The translations under genes were made by a program, and so were the position numbers. Under the pieces are notes generated by a model. The model searched no databases. It was not told where the DNA came from and saw only the letters and a list, made by a program, of their open reading frames with translations. A stretch of 28,285 nt of DNA from Flavobacteriales bacterium (GTDB lineage Bacteria; Bacteroidota; Bacteroidia; Flavobacteriales; Flavobacteriaceae). Numbering within the stretch: the first letter of the stretch is position 1; every line of letters starts with the position of its first letter. Below, piece after piece: positions 7,600-16,552 of the stretch. The stretch spans positions 1-28,285 of the forward strand of contig JALVEJ010000068.1 in NCBI GenBank assembly GCA_027031025.1. Reading direction: 5' to 3'.

Positions 7600-8583
7600 A
7601 TGAAGATTGTAGTCGATACATACGGCGCAAAAATTTCTATTGAAACCGGTGTATTGCAAATAGATACCGGCAAGGAACATACGGAAATTTCGTTGTTGCA
7701 TGTTACGTCATTGCATATTCAAACATCGGTACGTATCAGTTCGGATGCGTTAACCGCTTGTATACAATCAGGTATTCCCGTCTATTTTGAAAATGATTTG
7801 CAAGTAGAAGCCATGTTATGGTCGCCACACTATGGTTCTATTGCCAATATTCGTAAAAAACAAGCATTATTTGCTTTTTCAAAACACAAATATCTATTAA
7901 TCAAAAGATTATTGATGCGAAAAAATGCTATGAGGATACAATTTTTGCAACAAACCAGCATTAAAGAGGATATTCACGCTATTGCTGGAGAAATTGTCAA
8001 GATTAACAAATTGATAGAAAAAGCTCCATTTAAAGATGCTTATCTTCGTTCGCTGGAAGGCAATAGCGCCAAAAAATATTTTGAAGCTTTCAAGCTTTTG
8101 TTGCCACCGGTATGGCGATTTGACAAACGCACTTATCAAAATAGCCATGATTTGGTCAATAATTTGCTCAACTATGGCTACGGTATATTGTATAAAGACA
8201 TAACCAAAGCTTTGATTGTTGCCGGGTTGGACCCCGATTTAGGTTTCTTTCATGCCTCACAATACAACAAACCCGGACTAAGTTTTGACCTGATTGAACC
8301 TTATCGCGTATGGGTTGAAGCACAAGTTTTACAAACCATACGTGATAAAAGATTTAAACAAATACCCGAAAAATTGACCAAGGAAGGGCGTTTGAATAAA
8401 GCTACTAAGCATTTGTTTATAGAAAAAATGACCGGTTTTATGACGCAAAAGAAAATTTTATGGCAAAAACGGATTAAAACTCCCCAAACCCATATCCAAC
8501 TCGATGCCCATCAAGTAGCCAAATTTTTTTTAAATTTCAGCCTTAATGACTTGCTCAAAAGCATCCAAATAGAAAAATTTTAA
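7600..8583 (+). CDS. cas1: CRISPR integrase Cas1
   Basis: Cas1 is the metal-dependent integrase that, with Cas2, inserts new spacers at the leader end of the array. The 327-residue length is typical. The N-terminal beta domain (residues 1-75) has the usual start MKIVVDTYGAKISIETG and the segment SGIPVYFEND. The C-terminal helical domain carries the metal-binding residues: E153 in SLEGNSAKKYF, H218 in LDPDLGFFHASQYNKPGLSFD, and D230 of FDLIEPYR, with E233 close by. All catalytic residues are present, so the integrase looks active. It is a plain Cas1, with no reverse transcriptase or Cas4 fusion. It reads towards cas2 and the array, starting 21 bases before cas2, and is divergent from cas6 across a short AT-rich gap. 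Confidence 0.95.
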   Translation: MKIVVDTYGAKISIETGVLQIDTGKEHTEISLLHVTSLHIQTSVRISSDALTACIQSGIPVYFENDLQVEAMLWSPHYGSIANIRKKQALFAFSKHKYLLIKRLLMRKNAMRIQFLQQTSIKEDIHAIAGEIVKINKLIEKAPFKDAYLRSLEGNSAKKYFEAFKLLLPPVWRFDKRTYQNSHDLVNNLLNYGYGILYKDITKALIVAGLDPDLGFFHASQYNKPGLSFDLIEPYRVWVEAQVLQTIRDKRFKQIPEKLTKEGRLNKATKHLFIEKMTGFMTQKKILWQKRIKTPQTHIQLDAHQVAKFFLNFSLNDLLKSIQIEKF

Positions 8584-8604
8584 TTTAGATTTAAAAATAG
8601 ATAT

Positions 8605-8907
8605 ATGAAATCCTATCTTGTTTTATACGATATTACCGACAACAAGAGCCGCAATTTAGTTGTTAAACAACTTAAAAAATCCGGTTTTTACAGAATTCAA
8701 AAATCTGTTTTTATAGGCACCACAACGGCATCTTATTTGCAAGACTTGGAAGCTTTGTTTGAAAGTCTTTTACAAACCGAAGAAGCCGAATTTGACTCGT
8801 ATATCATTTTGCCACTTAACGAGCTCAGTTTAAAACAAATACGTATTTTAAATTTAAAAATAGATTTGGATAAAATAACTGCCCGTAAAATTGTTATATT
8901 TGTATGA
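8605..8907 (+). CDS. cas2: CRISPR adaptation protein Cas2
   Basis: Cas2 forms the central dimer of the Cas1-Cas2 spacer integration complex. The 100-residue protein has the ferredoxin-like fold start MKSYLVLYDITDNKSR with the conserved aspartate D9, then LVVKQLKKSGFYRIQKSVFIG, the second conserved beta strand of the family. The gap from cas1 is 21 bases, consistent with one transcript. It ends 121 bases before the first CRISPR repeat. Confidence 0.95.
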   Translation: MKSYLVLYDITDNKSRNLVVKQLKKSGFYRIQKSVFIGTTTASYLQDLEALFESLLQTEEAEFDSYIILPLNELSLKQIRILNLKIDLDKITARKIVIFV

Positions 8908-9028
8908 TAATTTGATTTGAAATGGTTCTTTGACATCATTTTTTAGTATTTTTGTATCTGAAAATAAATTTGAAAAGCAAATAAAGTTTTATAATTTGTT
9001 GATTGTTAATATTTTATAAAAATATCCT
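8908..9028 (+). promoter_or_regulatory. CRISPR leader with candidate array promoter
   Basis: This 121-base AT-rich stretch lies between cas2 and the first repeat. It is the leader side because the degenerate repeat is at the other end of the array. TATTTTTG at 8947-8954 is a perfect TAnnTTTG -7 element directed into the array. The nearest TTTG boxes (8916-8919 and 8929-8932) are at 27 and 14 bases, outside the usual 17-23 spacing, so the -33 part is uncertain. Cas1-Cas2 integration would take place at its right edge. Confidence 0.65.
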
Positions 9029-11003
9029 ATCCAAACCCCTCTCCAATTCTTAGACGGACTGAGACGAAGTTGATTCAATCGTCGTTCCCGGCGTTAACGG
9101 ATCCAAACCCCTCTCCAATTCTTAGACGGACTGAGACAGCATTATGAAATCGTTATGGTCCAATTCGAAATCATCCAAACCCCTCTCCAATTCTTAGACG
9201 GACTGAGACCGCCTGTATATCAGCCGGCTATGGGCGATGTGGTTATATCCAAACCCCTCTCCAATTCTTAGACGGACTGAGACAATGGCTTTTTTTATTG
9301 TGCCGTTACTTTGCATTTATCCAAACCCTTCTCCAATTCTTAGACGGACTGAGACGCACCGACAAACGAACCGGAAAAAAGTATGTGATGATCCAAACCC
9401 TTCTCCAATTCTTAGACGGACTGAGACTCCTACACCTAAATCGAATAAGTCCTCATCGACTATCCAAACCCTTCTCCAATTCTTAGACGGACTGAGACTA
9501 TGAAATCAAACCTTATAAATTTTATAATAAAATTATCCAAACCCTTCTCCAATTCTTAGACGGACTGAGACGATTATAAGATTTTTACAAAAGTATATAT
9601 AAAAATATCCAAACCCTTCTCCAATTCTTAGACGGACTGAGACTTTGTCAGTTTTTGGTTAAATTTATCGTAAAACAATCCAAACCCTTCTCCAATTCTT
9701 AGACGGACTGAGACAGAGCTTCTCCCAATCGTCGCTTTCATACACTTCTATCCAAACCCTTCTCCAATTCTTAGACGGACTGAGACATAAATACTTTGCC
9801 CAAAGTTTTTGATGATAAAGTCATCCAAACCCTTCTCCAATTCTTAGACGGACTGAGACTTCTTGATATTCTTTGATGCTATCTTTCATGTCTTATCCAA
9901 ACCCTTCTCCAATTCTTAGACGGACTGAGACTGTTATGCAAGGTAAATTAAAAAATTCGCCAGATTATCCAAACCCTTCTCCAATTCTTAGACGGACTGA
10001 GACCCATCCACCTTTATTCTTTGGAATACTAAACCCACATCCAAACCCTTCTCCAATTCTTAGACGGACTGAGACATGTTGCAAATCTACTGTTCAAATG
10101 GTATAAACTATCCAAACCCTTCTCCAATTCTTAGACGGACTGAGACTCAAATACGTTCCCTGCATTTTCTCCATTGAACGTATCCAAACCCTTCTCCAAT
10201 TCTTAGACGGACTGAGACATTTTTACGCTCATCTTTGAATATTTTTTCAAATTATCCAAACCCTTCTCCAATTCTTAGACGGACTGAGACTAATATGTTT
10301 TGAATTTTTGTTAAAGTTGTTTTCAATCCAAACCCTTCTCCAATTCTTAGACGGACTGAGACAAGCTTGCGACCATAGATTGTTGATGTCAAATTCTATC
10401 CAAACCCTTCTCCAATTCTTAGACGGACTGAGACTAACACTTTCTATACCCTACCCCTACTTTTTGGACTATCCAAACCCTTCTCCAATTCTTAGACGGA
10501 CTGAGACAATGCTTTGACCAAACTGCCCAAAGTGGTTTTTTATCCAAACCCTTCTCCAATTCTTAGACGGACTGAGACTCCAACGGGACCTGCTAAAACA
10601 CTAAATCCGGTCATATCCAAACCCTTCTCCAATTCTTAGACGGACTGAGACAATCTTTGTCGTTGGTTTGGCTTTGTTGCTGTTTTATCCAAACCCTTCT
10701 CCAATTCTTAGACGGACTGAGACTGCTCTACAACGCTTAATATATCTACTGGTTTGGCATCCAAACCCTTCTCCAATTCTTAGACGGACTGAGACAATTT
10801 GATATTTTGGCGTGTGCGGTTGTTTAGTTGGATCCAAACCCCTCTCCAATTCTTAGACGGACTGAGACTTTGCCACTCTTGAACCCTTGAAAATGGCATA
10901 ATATCCAAACCCCTCTCCAATTCTTAGACGGACTGAGACTCCTTATGGTAACGTATCCTGCTTGGTCTTGATTATCCAAACCCCTCTCCAATTCTTAGAC
11001 GGA
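9029..11003 (+). CRISPR. CRISPR array: 28 repeats (last truncated), 27 spacers
   Basis: The repeat is 37 bases, starting ATCCAAACCC and ending CTTAGACGGACTGAGAC. It is perfectly conserved except for position 11, which is C in repeats 1-4 and 26-28 and T in repeats 5-25. Repeat starts include 9029, 9101, 9173, 9247, 9319, 9391 and so on to 10832, 10903 and 10974. The last repeat keeps only its first 30 bases (10974-11003). The 27 spacers are 34-37 bases long (fifteen of 35) and none looks duplicated. The truncated end marks the distal side, so the leader and transcription start are on the left, next to cas2. Read this way, the last eight bases, ACTGAGAC, would be the 5' handle left by Cas6, close to handles known from type I and III systems. 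The repeat has only a weak 4-bp internal pairing (TCTC at 12-15 with GAGA at 33-36), so it is essentially unstructured. Confidence 0.99.
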
Positions 11004-11164
11004 TATTTTTAGGCTTTTGAAATCAAATGCATTGTGTTTTAAGATATGGAAGGGCGAATGAAGGTATATGCTTCTGATTCTATTAGCCTCTATTTTAGTT
11101 AGAAAATAGATATGCGTTAATTTATTCGTTTTAAAATGTGTTGTGTAATTGTTTGGGATAAAAT

Positions 11165-11194
11165 TTTGCCATAACAAAAAATAAAGTATTTTTG
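11165..11194 (+). promoter_or_regulatory. Bacteroidota-type promoter for the TlpA cluster
   Basis: TTTG (11165-11168), 18 bases, then TATTTTTG (11187-11194): a full consensus match. It lies 52 bases before the thioredoxin ATG. The 160 bases between the end of the CRISPR array and this promoter hold no convincing gene. Confidence 0.65.
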
Positions 11195-11246
11195 TTTTGG
11201 AATAGTAATTGCTAATACTCTATTATAAAAATTAAAAACAACCAAA

Positions 11247-11717
11247 ATGAAAAAAATTATTCTATTATTCGGACTTTTTATGGTCTTTTCCGTTTCTGCT
11301 CAAAATATTCCTGACGCACAACTGGTTGATATGAAGGGTAATAAAGTATCTTTTAAAGATATTATAAAATCGGACAAACCGGTCATTATCAGTTTTTGGG
11401 CGACTTGGTGTGTGCCTTGTATGAACGAACTGGATGCCATCAGCGAAGTCTATCCGGATTGGCAAGAAGAAACCGGCGTTAAATTGATTGCCATTTCGCA
11501 AGATGACGACCGCACTGCCCGTCGTATTCTGCCTTTGGTCAATGGTAAAGATTGGGATTTCGAAATTTATCGCGACTACAATTTTGAACTGAAACGTGCT
11601 TTCAATATTGCCAGTATTCCGTTTATGTTAATTATCAAAGACGGCAAAATTGTTGCCAAACGTTCGGGATATACACCCGGCAGTGAAGATGAAATTTATG
11701 AAATCATCAAAAATTAA
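11247..11717 (+). CDS. Secreted TlpA/ResA-like thioredoxin-family disulphide protein
   Basis: A 156-residue periplasmic redox protein. Residues 1-18 are a signal peptide (MKKIILLFGLFMVFSVSAQ). The thioredoxin fold has the active site FWATWCVPC with C55 and C58 and the cis-proline loop IASIPFML with P125. The sequence following the catalytic helix (VKLIAISQDDDRTARRILPLV) is typical of the AhpC/TSA-like TlpA group, which reduces disulphides in exported proteins or helps cytochrome maturation. It has its own promoter and is followed 46 bases later by a DUF6029-like outer-membrane protein on the same strand, so its client may be that protein or another exported protein. No cytochrome maturation genes are nearby. 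Confidence 0.9.
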   Translation: MKKIILLFGLFMVFSVSAQNIPDAQLVDMKGNKVSFKDIIKSDKPVIISFWATWCVPCMNELDAISEVYPDWQEETGVKLIAISQDDDRTARRILPLVNGKDWDFEIYRDYNFELKRAFNIASIPFMLIIKDGKIVAKRSGYTPGSEDEIYEIIKN

Positions 11718-11763
11718 CCTATTATACCATAAATCGGATGATAAAAGGTCAAAAAGTTCAACT

Positions 11764-13398
11764 ATGAAAAAAATCTTTATCCTGTTTTCGATACTTGCAA
11801 GTATTCTCACACAAGCGCAAGATATCGGGCATCTGTCCGGCGGTTATGAAGCTTACATGCAATATTATCAAAACGATGCGCCTACCAATTTTACGGCGCC
11901 TGCCGACGCCCTTCGCTCTATGCATTATCTCAATACGGCTTATACTTACAAACAATTCAGTTTCGGCTTGCAATATGAAGCATATTTGCCCCAAGCTTTT
12001 CTGGGTTACAGTCCCGACTTGAAAGGCAACGGATTGGCAACTTATTATGTCAAATATCAAAAAGACCATTTATCGGTTACTGCCGGCTATTTTTATGAAC
12101 AATTTGGCAGCGGCTTGGTGTTTAGGGCTTGGGAAGACCGGCAACTCGGCATCAACAATGCTTTGAAGGGTATTAAAATCAAATACAATTTTGATGATTT
12201 TGCCGAAATAACCGCTTTAACCGGCAACCAACGTTTGGGTTTTGAAGTATCCGAATCAACTATTTACGGTGCCAATGCCGATTTGAATCTAAATAAAATT
12301 TTCAAATCCACCGCATGGCAACTCAAATCCGGTTTTAGTTATGTTGCCAGATATCAAGAAAGTAATTCACAAAACACAGATTTAAAACCGGTTGTTGGCA
12401 ATTTCTCTTCACGTTTTGATTTGAGCTCAGGAGGATTTTATACCGGATTTGAATATGTTTACAAGCAACCCGATGCGCGTGCTTCCAATGCTGTTTTACT
12501 AGACCAAGTTTTGTTTGACGGCAACGCTTGGTTGTTAAATATGGGCTATTCGCAAAAAGGTTTTGGGATCAATGCCACCTTTCGCCGTTTAGAAAATATA
12601 CAAATGTATAGTGAGCGCCTTTTGGAAGGCAATTCTTACAACGCCGGCGTGATGAATTTTGTACCCGGACTAACCAAACAACACGATTTTAGTTTAGCAA
12701 ATATTTATGTGTATCAAGCGCAACCCGGCATTTCATTCGGTGAGGAAAAAGTCGGAGAAATAGGCGGTCAAATAGATTTGTTTTACACCTTTAAGCGCAA
12801 AACCGCTTTGGGAGGCAAATACGGAACAAAGTTGGCGTTAAACTTTTCGCGTTGGCATGGACTTGATGCCAGTTTTGACCATCAAAAACAAATATATAGA
12901 GCCGGTTTTTTTAAGGCGGGCGAACTCTATTTTCAGGATATCAATATGGAAATCAGAAAAAAAATCTCTAAAAATTTGAAAACCGTTTTTTCATTTATAG
13001 ATGTTCAATATAATAAACCAAAGCTTGAATTTGAAGGCGAATTTGTTCATGCTAATATCGTAGTTGCCGATTTGGAATTCAAATTACCTAAAAGCCGTTC
13101 TGCCCGTTTAGAATTACAACATTTGAATACCAAAGATGACCAAAAAAACTGGGCAGCCGCTTTGTTTGAATACAATTTTAATCATCATTTTAATGTTTAT
13201 GCCGGCGATATGTATAATTACGGCAATAATGATAAAAAAAATCATTATTTCAATATCGGCACCACGTATACCCAATCGGCTACGCGCCTGAGTTTGAGTT
13301 ACGGTAGACAACGTGGCGGATTGCTTTGTGTAGGCGGTGTGTGTCGTTATGTGCCATCGAGCAAAGGATTGACAGCTAGCATTTCCTTAACTTTCTAA
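11764..13398 (+). CDS. DUF6029-like outer-membrane beta-barrel protein
   Basis: A 544-residue exported protein of unknown function. The signal peptide is MKKIFILFSILASILTQAQ. The rest is made of alternating hydrophobic and polar strands with many aromatic residues and ends in phenylalanine (TASISLTF), as expected for an outer-membrane beta barrel. Residues about 80-140 (NGLATYYVKYQ, then QFGSGLVFRAWEDRQLG, then INNALKGIKIKY) resemble the Bacteroidota DUF6029 family, from memory. The frame is open upstream to 11650, but that extension overlaps the thioredoxin gene. The ATG at 11764 starts the signal peptide directly and is preferred. The following gene begins two bases after its stop, suggesting translational coupling. 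Confidence 0.75.
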   Translation: MKKIFILFSILASILTQAQDIGHLSGGYEAYMQYYQNDAPTNFTAPADALRSMHYLNTAYTYKQFSFGLQYEAYLPQAFLGYSPDLKGNGLATYYVKYQKDHLSVTAGYFYEQFGSGLVFRAWEDRQLGINNALKGIKIKYNFDDFAEITALTGNQRLGFEVSESTIYGANADLNLNKIFKSTAWQLKSGFSYVARYQESNSQNTDLKPVVGNFSSRFDLSSGGFYTGFEYVYKQPDARASNAVLLDQVLFDGNAWLLNMGYSQKGFGINATFRRLENIQMYSERLLEGNSYNAGVMNFVPGLTKQHDFSLANIYVYQAQPGISFGEEKVGEIGGQIDLFYTFKRKTALGGKYGTKLALNFSRWHGLDASFDHQKQIYRAGFFKAGELYFQDINMEIRKKISKNLKTVFSFIDVQYNKPKLEFEGEFVHANIVVADLEFKLPKSRSARLELQHLNTKDDQKNWAAALFEYNFNHHFNVYAGDMYNYGNNDKKNHYFNIGTTYTQSATRLSLSYGRQRGGLLCVGGVCRYVPSSKGLTASISLTF

Positions 13399-13400
13399 TT

Positions 13401-13739
13401 ATGGACAATTTTGAACAACAATGGCAAAAAGTTTTAGACTTTTTTAAAACCAAATTTACCGATGGCGAAACCCCTGATATTGACACGATTTTGTTTTTGA
13501 TCGGTATACAGGAACTGGGGCGAATCAAGCCGAAATTTACCAAAGACGAAAAGGTTAATTTGATGCATATTGCCACTTGCAAACTTTTGGAACCTTATGG
13601 CTATTATGAATTTAGTCATTATGACGATGAAGCTTGGCCACATTACAAACGTATAAAGCATATTGAACGAGGTATTAATCAAGACCGGTTGATGAAGGAA
13701 GCCATAATCAATTATTTTACGTCAAATGATGTTATATAA
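13401..13739 (+). CDS. Conserved hypothetical protein, 112 residues
   Basis: No function recognised. A small, soluble, probably cytoplasmic protein with no signal peptide or membrane helix. It opens MDNFEQQWQKVLDFFKTKF and has a segment LLEPYGYYEFSHYDDEAWPHYKRI rich in aromatic and charged residues. It starts two bases after the upstream stop codon and ends just before or at the start of the next gene, so all three are probably read from one message. The tight coupling and clean coding pattern support a real gene. Confidence 0.75.
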   Translation: MDNFEQQWQKVLDFFKTKFTDGETPDIDTILFLIGIQELGRIKPKFTKDEKVNLMHIATCKLLEPYGYYEFSHYDDEAWPHYKRIKHIERGINQDRLMKEAIINYFTSNDVI

Positions 13740-13740
13740 A

Positions 13741-14658
13741 ATGTTGAAAATGAACATGAAACTAATTTATCTATTGTTTTTAACTATGATTTTGACAGGC
13801 CCAATGTCTGCTCAAAACTATAAAAAACGCTTGGCGTTAAGCAAAGAATTTCTTAAAAAAGTCAGAGTTCGTGAAGTCTTGGATACGATGCTATGGGATA
13901 AAGAATCGGCTATTTTTAACCAAACCGAAAAATGGTTTAAAGAGAAAAAGTTAGATGTTTATAACGGCAAAGATTATGAGTTTTTTCAATCAAGTTTAAT
14001 GCATCAATTTTTGTTTTCAAAACGCCATATTTTAAACCGTATCAAATACCATTATCAGCATGTCGATTACAAACTTTTACAGAAGTATGTCAAGCAAATT
14101 GATAAAGGACAATTACAAGAGGTTATTTTTTCATCCGGTTTATATGATTTGCTCAACCAAATGCTCACCAAAGAAATAAACCAAGTTAAAAATATGACCG
14201 TTCCCAAATATTTGGAGTTTTTGGTCAATAAACACAAACCGGTCGATTTAAAAATCCAATACAACAATAAACTTGTTGACGCCCAAAAATTAGATTTAGA
14301 TATTTTGGTAGAGACCAACAACGCCGATTACAAACAGGTTTCTATTTTAGACAAAAAGCACAATCAAATCTTAAAACCCAAAGGCTATACTTATGACCAA
14401 ATTCAAAAAATCATTGTTAAATTTAAGGGACAGGAATTTGCATTTAAACCCGACGAACAAATCAATTTGTATCCGCGCCAATTTAAGGAACTCAACAGTA
14501 TGATTTCAAAATACAGTTATAATCAAATACCGGTTTGGCATTTGGATATTTTAGAAAGCAACGGACATATCGGGGTGCAGTTGACCAATGTTGTTGAAGC
14601 CAAAGTTATTAAAGAGAAGGCGCTTCAAAAAAAAGATTCGGTTAAAGGTTTAGATTAA
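13741..14658 (+). CDS. Exported protein of unknown function
   Basis: A product of 305 residues if the ATG at 13741 is used. That codon is one base after the stop of the preceding gene. The first 15 bases may not be translated: the ATG at 13756 opens a clean signal peptide, MKLIYLLFLTMILTGPMSAQ. A longer frame from 13726 would overlap the upstream gene by 14 bases. The mature protein is basic and mostly helical in its first half (KKRLALSKEFLKKVRVREVL, then MLTKEINQVKNM) and more beta-like later. It has no cysteines and no motif I recognise. It is probably periplasmic. It closes the TlpA-started cluster and converges, with an 8-base gap, on the symporter gene. Confidence 0.75.
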   Translation: MLKMNMKLIYLLFLTMILTGPMSAQNYKKRLALSKEFLKKVRVREVLDTMLWDKESAIFNQTEKWFKEKKLDVYNGKDYEFFQSSLMHQFLFSKRHILNRIKYHYQHVDYKLLQKYVKQIDKGQLQEVIFSSGLYDLLNQMLTKEINQVKNMTVPKYLEFLVNKHKPVDLKIQYNNKLVDAQKLDLDILVETNNADYKQVSILDKKHNQILKPKGYTYDQIQKIIVKFKGQEFAFKPDEQINLYPRQFKELNSMISKYSYNQIPVWHLDILESNGHIGVQLTNVVEAKVIKEKALQKKDSVKGLD

Positions 14659-14666
14659 TTTACCAT

Positions 14667-16496
14667 TTATTCCGCCAATTTTTTCCAACCGATTTTTTGC
14701 ATATTTCTATAAATTAAAAAACCGGCAATCAAAGCAATTGCAAAGAATATAAAGGATAAAGTATATTGTTTAAAAATAAACTTACCGATACCAAACAAGG
14801 TAAAAATAACCATGATACTACCCAAAAACCAATTGGCAAACATCAAAATAAAACCTTTATCGCCTTGCACGCCGGGTAATTTATCAGCAATAGGACGCCA
14901 CCCGATACCCCCCGGATGCACTTTGGTGTAAAAAGATTTGAGCTTGTCTTCAGACGTAGGACGCGTTTTAAAAGTGACAATTAACCACCAAAATGTTGAC
15001 CAAGCTACAATGCTTAACAAAATCACCGGATAATCATCGCTTAAAGACCAACCGAAACCAAATTTATCATTTAATAAAAAAGGCAATAAAAAATAAGGTG
15101 CTACCATGGCGGTGATTTCACTCCAAGCATTGATACGCCACCAAAACCATCGTAAAATTAATACCAATCCGATACCACCGCTGGCTACCAAAATAAATTG
15201 CCAAGCTTGACTGATTTGTGTAATTTGCGTCGTAATCAGTAAAGCGATAAACATCAATACGAAAGTCGTGATTCGAGATATTTTAACATAATATTTTTCC
15301 GAAGCACCGGGTTTTATAAATGGCCGGAACAAATCGTTGATAATGTAGGAAGTTCCCCAAACTGTTTGCGATGCCAAAGTGGACATATAAGCGGCAAAGA
15401 AAGCAGCTAACATCAAGCCTAGTAAACCGCTGGGCAATAAATCGCGAATCAACATGACATAAGTAGCCCCTTTATCTTTGGCTTCGGGATATAAAACCAA
15501 AGCTACCATAGCCGCTAAAATCCAAGGCCATGGACGTAAAGCATAGTGGGCAATATTGAACCATAAAGTCGCAAATAACGAATGTTTTTCATCTTTGGCA
15601 GACATCATTCGTTGGGCAATATAGCCTCCGCCGCCGGGTTCAGCACCCGGATACCAACTTGCCCACCATTGCACACCAAGATAAGTAAACAACGCTGTTA
15701 AACTCAATTTTAAAACGCCATTATTGTTACCGGCTGTTTGTGAAGCATCGGAAGTAATGTCCGGAATAAAATCAAATAACCATTTTTGATGACTCAAACT
15801 CTGTTTTAAACCGTCAATGCCTCCAATGTGTTTAACGGCATAATAGGCCAAAGCGATACTACCGGTCATAGCCATTACAAATTGAAAACTATCGGTGACC
15901 GAAACCCCCATCAAGCCGGACATCGAAGAATATATGGCGACAAAAATCATCATCAATCCGACATAAATAAGATGTGCCGAAAGATGCAATCCTAGAAAAT
16001 TAATCTCATGTAAGCCAAAAATTGTTAAATCGGGAAACATGACTTTTAATATTTTAACCATAGCCAGATTAACCCAAGCTATGACAATAGCATTCATCAA
16101 AATACCGATATAAACGGCTCTAAATCCACGTAAAAATTTGGCCGGTTTGCCTTCATAGCGGATATCTACAAATTCGGCATCGGTCAAAATGTTGGCACGA
16201 CGCCACAGGCGGGCAAAAAAGAATACTGTTAAAATACCGCCAAATACCATATTCCACCACAACCAGTTACCGGCAATGCCGTTTTTTGAAACCAGTTCGG
16301 TAACTGCCAAAGGTGTATCAGCTGCAAAAGTCGTAGCAACCATACTGGTGCCGGCTATCCACCAAGGCAAAGAACGCCCGCTTAAAAAAAAGCTACCGGT
16401 ATCTTTTCCGGCTTTTTTTGAAAAATAAAATGATATGGCAAAACTAAAAATGAAGTAAGTGATGATAATCAGCCAATCGAGTTGTGAAACATGCAT
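14667..16496 (-). CDS. Sodium:solute symporter (SSS family)
   Basis: An inner-membrane carrier of 609 residues with about 13-14 hydrophobic segments, the size and layout of the SSS (PutP/SglT-like) family that moves sugars, amino acids or other organic solutes with Na+. The start MHVSQLDWLIIITYFIFSFA, the segment SFFLSGRSLPWWIAGTSMVA after the first helix, and ASQTVWGTSYIINDLFRPF are family-typical. The extended C-terminal part (WWRINAWSEITAMVAPYFL and two later helices) matches the longer Bacteroidota members. The substrate cannot be assigned from sequence. A consensus promoter lies 25 bases upstream on the minus strand. It is divergent from the large outer-membrane protein gene across a repeat-bearing 215-bp gap. 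Confidence 0.9.
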   Translation of the reverse strand: MHVSQLDWLIIITYFIFSFAISFYFSKKAGKDTGSFFLSGRSLPWWIAGTSMVATTFAADTPLAVTELVSKNGIAGNWLWWNMVFGGILTVFFFARLWRRANILTDAEFVDIRYEGKPAKFLRGFRAVYIGILMNAIVIAWVNLAMVKILKVMFPDLTIFGLHEINFLGLHLSAHLIYVGLMMIFVAIYSSMSGLMGVSVTDSFQFVMAMTGSIALAYYAVKHIGGIDGLKQSLSHQKWLFDFIPDITSDASQTAGNNNGVLKLSLTALFTYLGVQWWASWYPGAEPGGGGYIAQRMMSAKDEKHSLFATLWFNIAHYALRPWPWILAAMVALVLYPEAKDKGATYVMLIRDLLPSGLLGLMLAAFFAAYMSTLASQTVWGTSYIINDLFRPFIKPGASEKYYVKISRITTFVLMFIALLITTQITQISQAWQFILVASGGIGLVLILRWFWWRINAWSEITAMVAPYFLLPFLLNDKFGFGWSLSDDYPVILLSIVAWSTFWWLIVTFKTRPTSEDKLKSFYTKVHPGGIGWRPIADKLPGVQGDKGFILMFANWFLGSIMVIFTLFGIGKFIFKQYTLSFIFFAIALIAGFLIYRNMQKIGWKKLAE

Positions 16497-16521
16497 AGTT
16501 TGAGTTTTCAGGTTAAAAAGT

Positions 16522-16552
16522 CAAATTTATAAATTCTTAAATAACAAAACAA
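16522..16552 (-). promoter_or_regulatory. Bacteroidota-type promoter for the symporter
   Basis: On the minus strand, TTG (16552-16550), 20 bases, then TAAATTTG (16529-16522). This is a full TTG/TAnnTTTG match ending 25 bases upstream of the ATG at 16496. Confidence 0.6.

Noticed and set aside
9237..10517. Plus-strand frames with repeated NPSPILRRTET or IQTLLQFLDGLR peptides
   Set aside because: They are translations of the CRISPR repeats; the unit is the 37-base repeat, with unrelated spacers between.
11004..11177. 60-residue minus-strand frame just after the array (stop at 10995)
   Set aside because: It runs into the truncated repeat, has low-complexity AT-rich composition, no promoter and no recognisable family.
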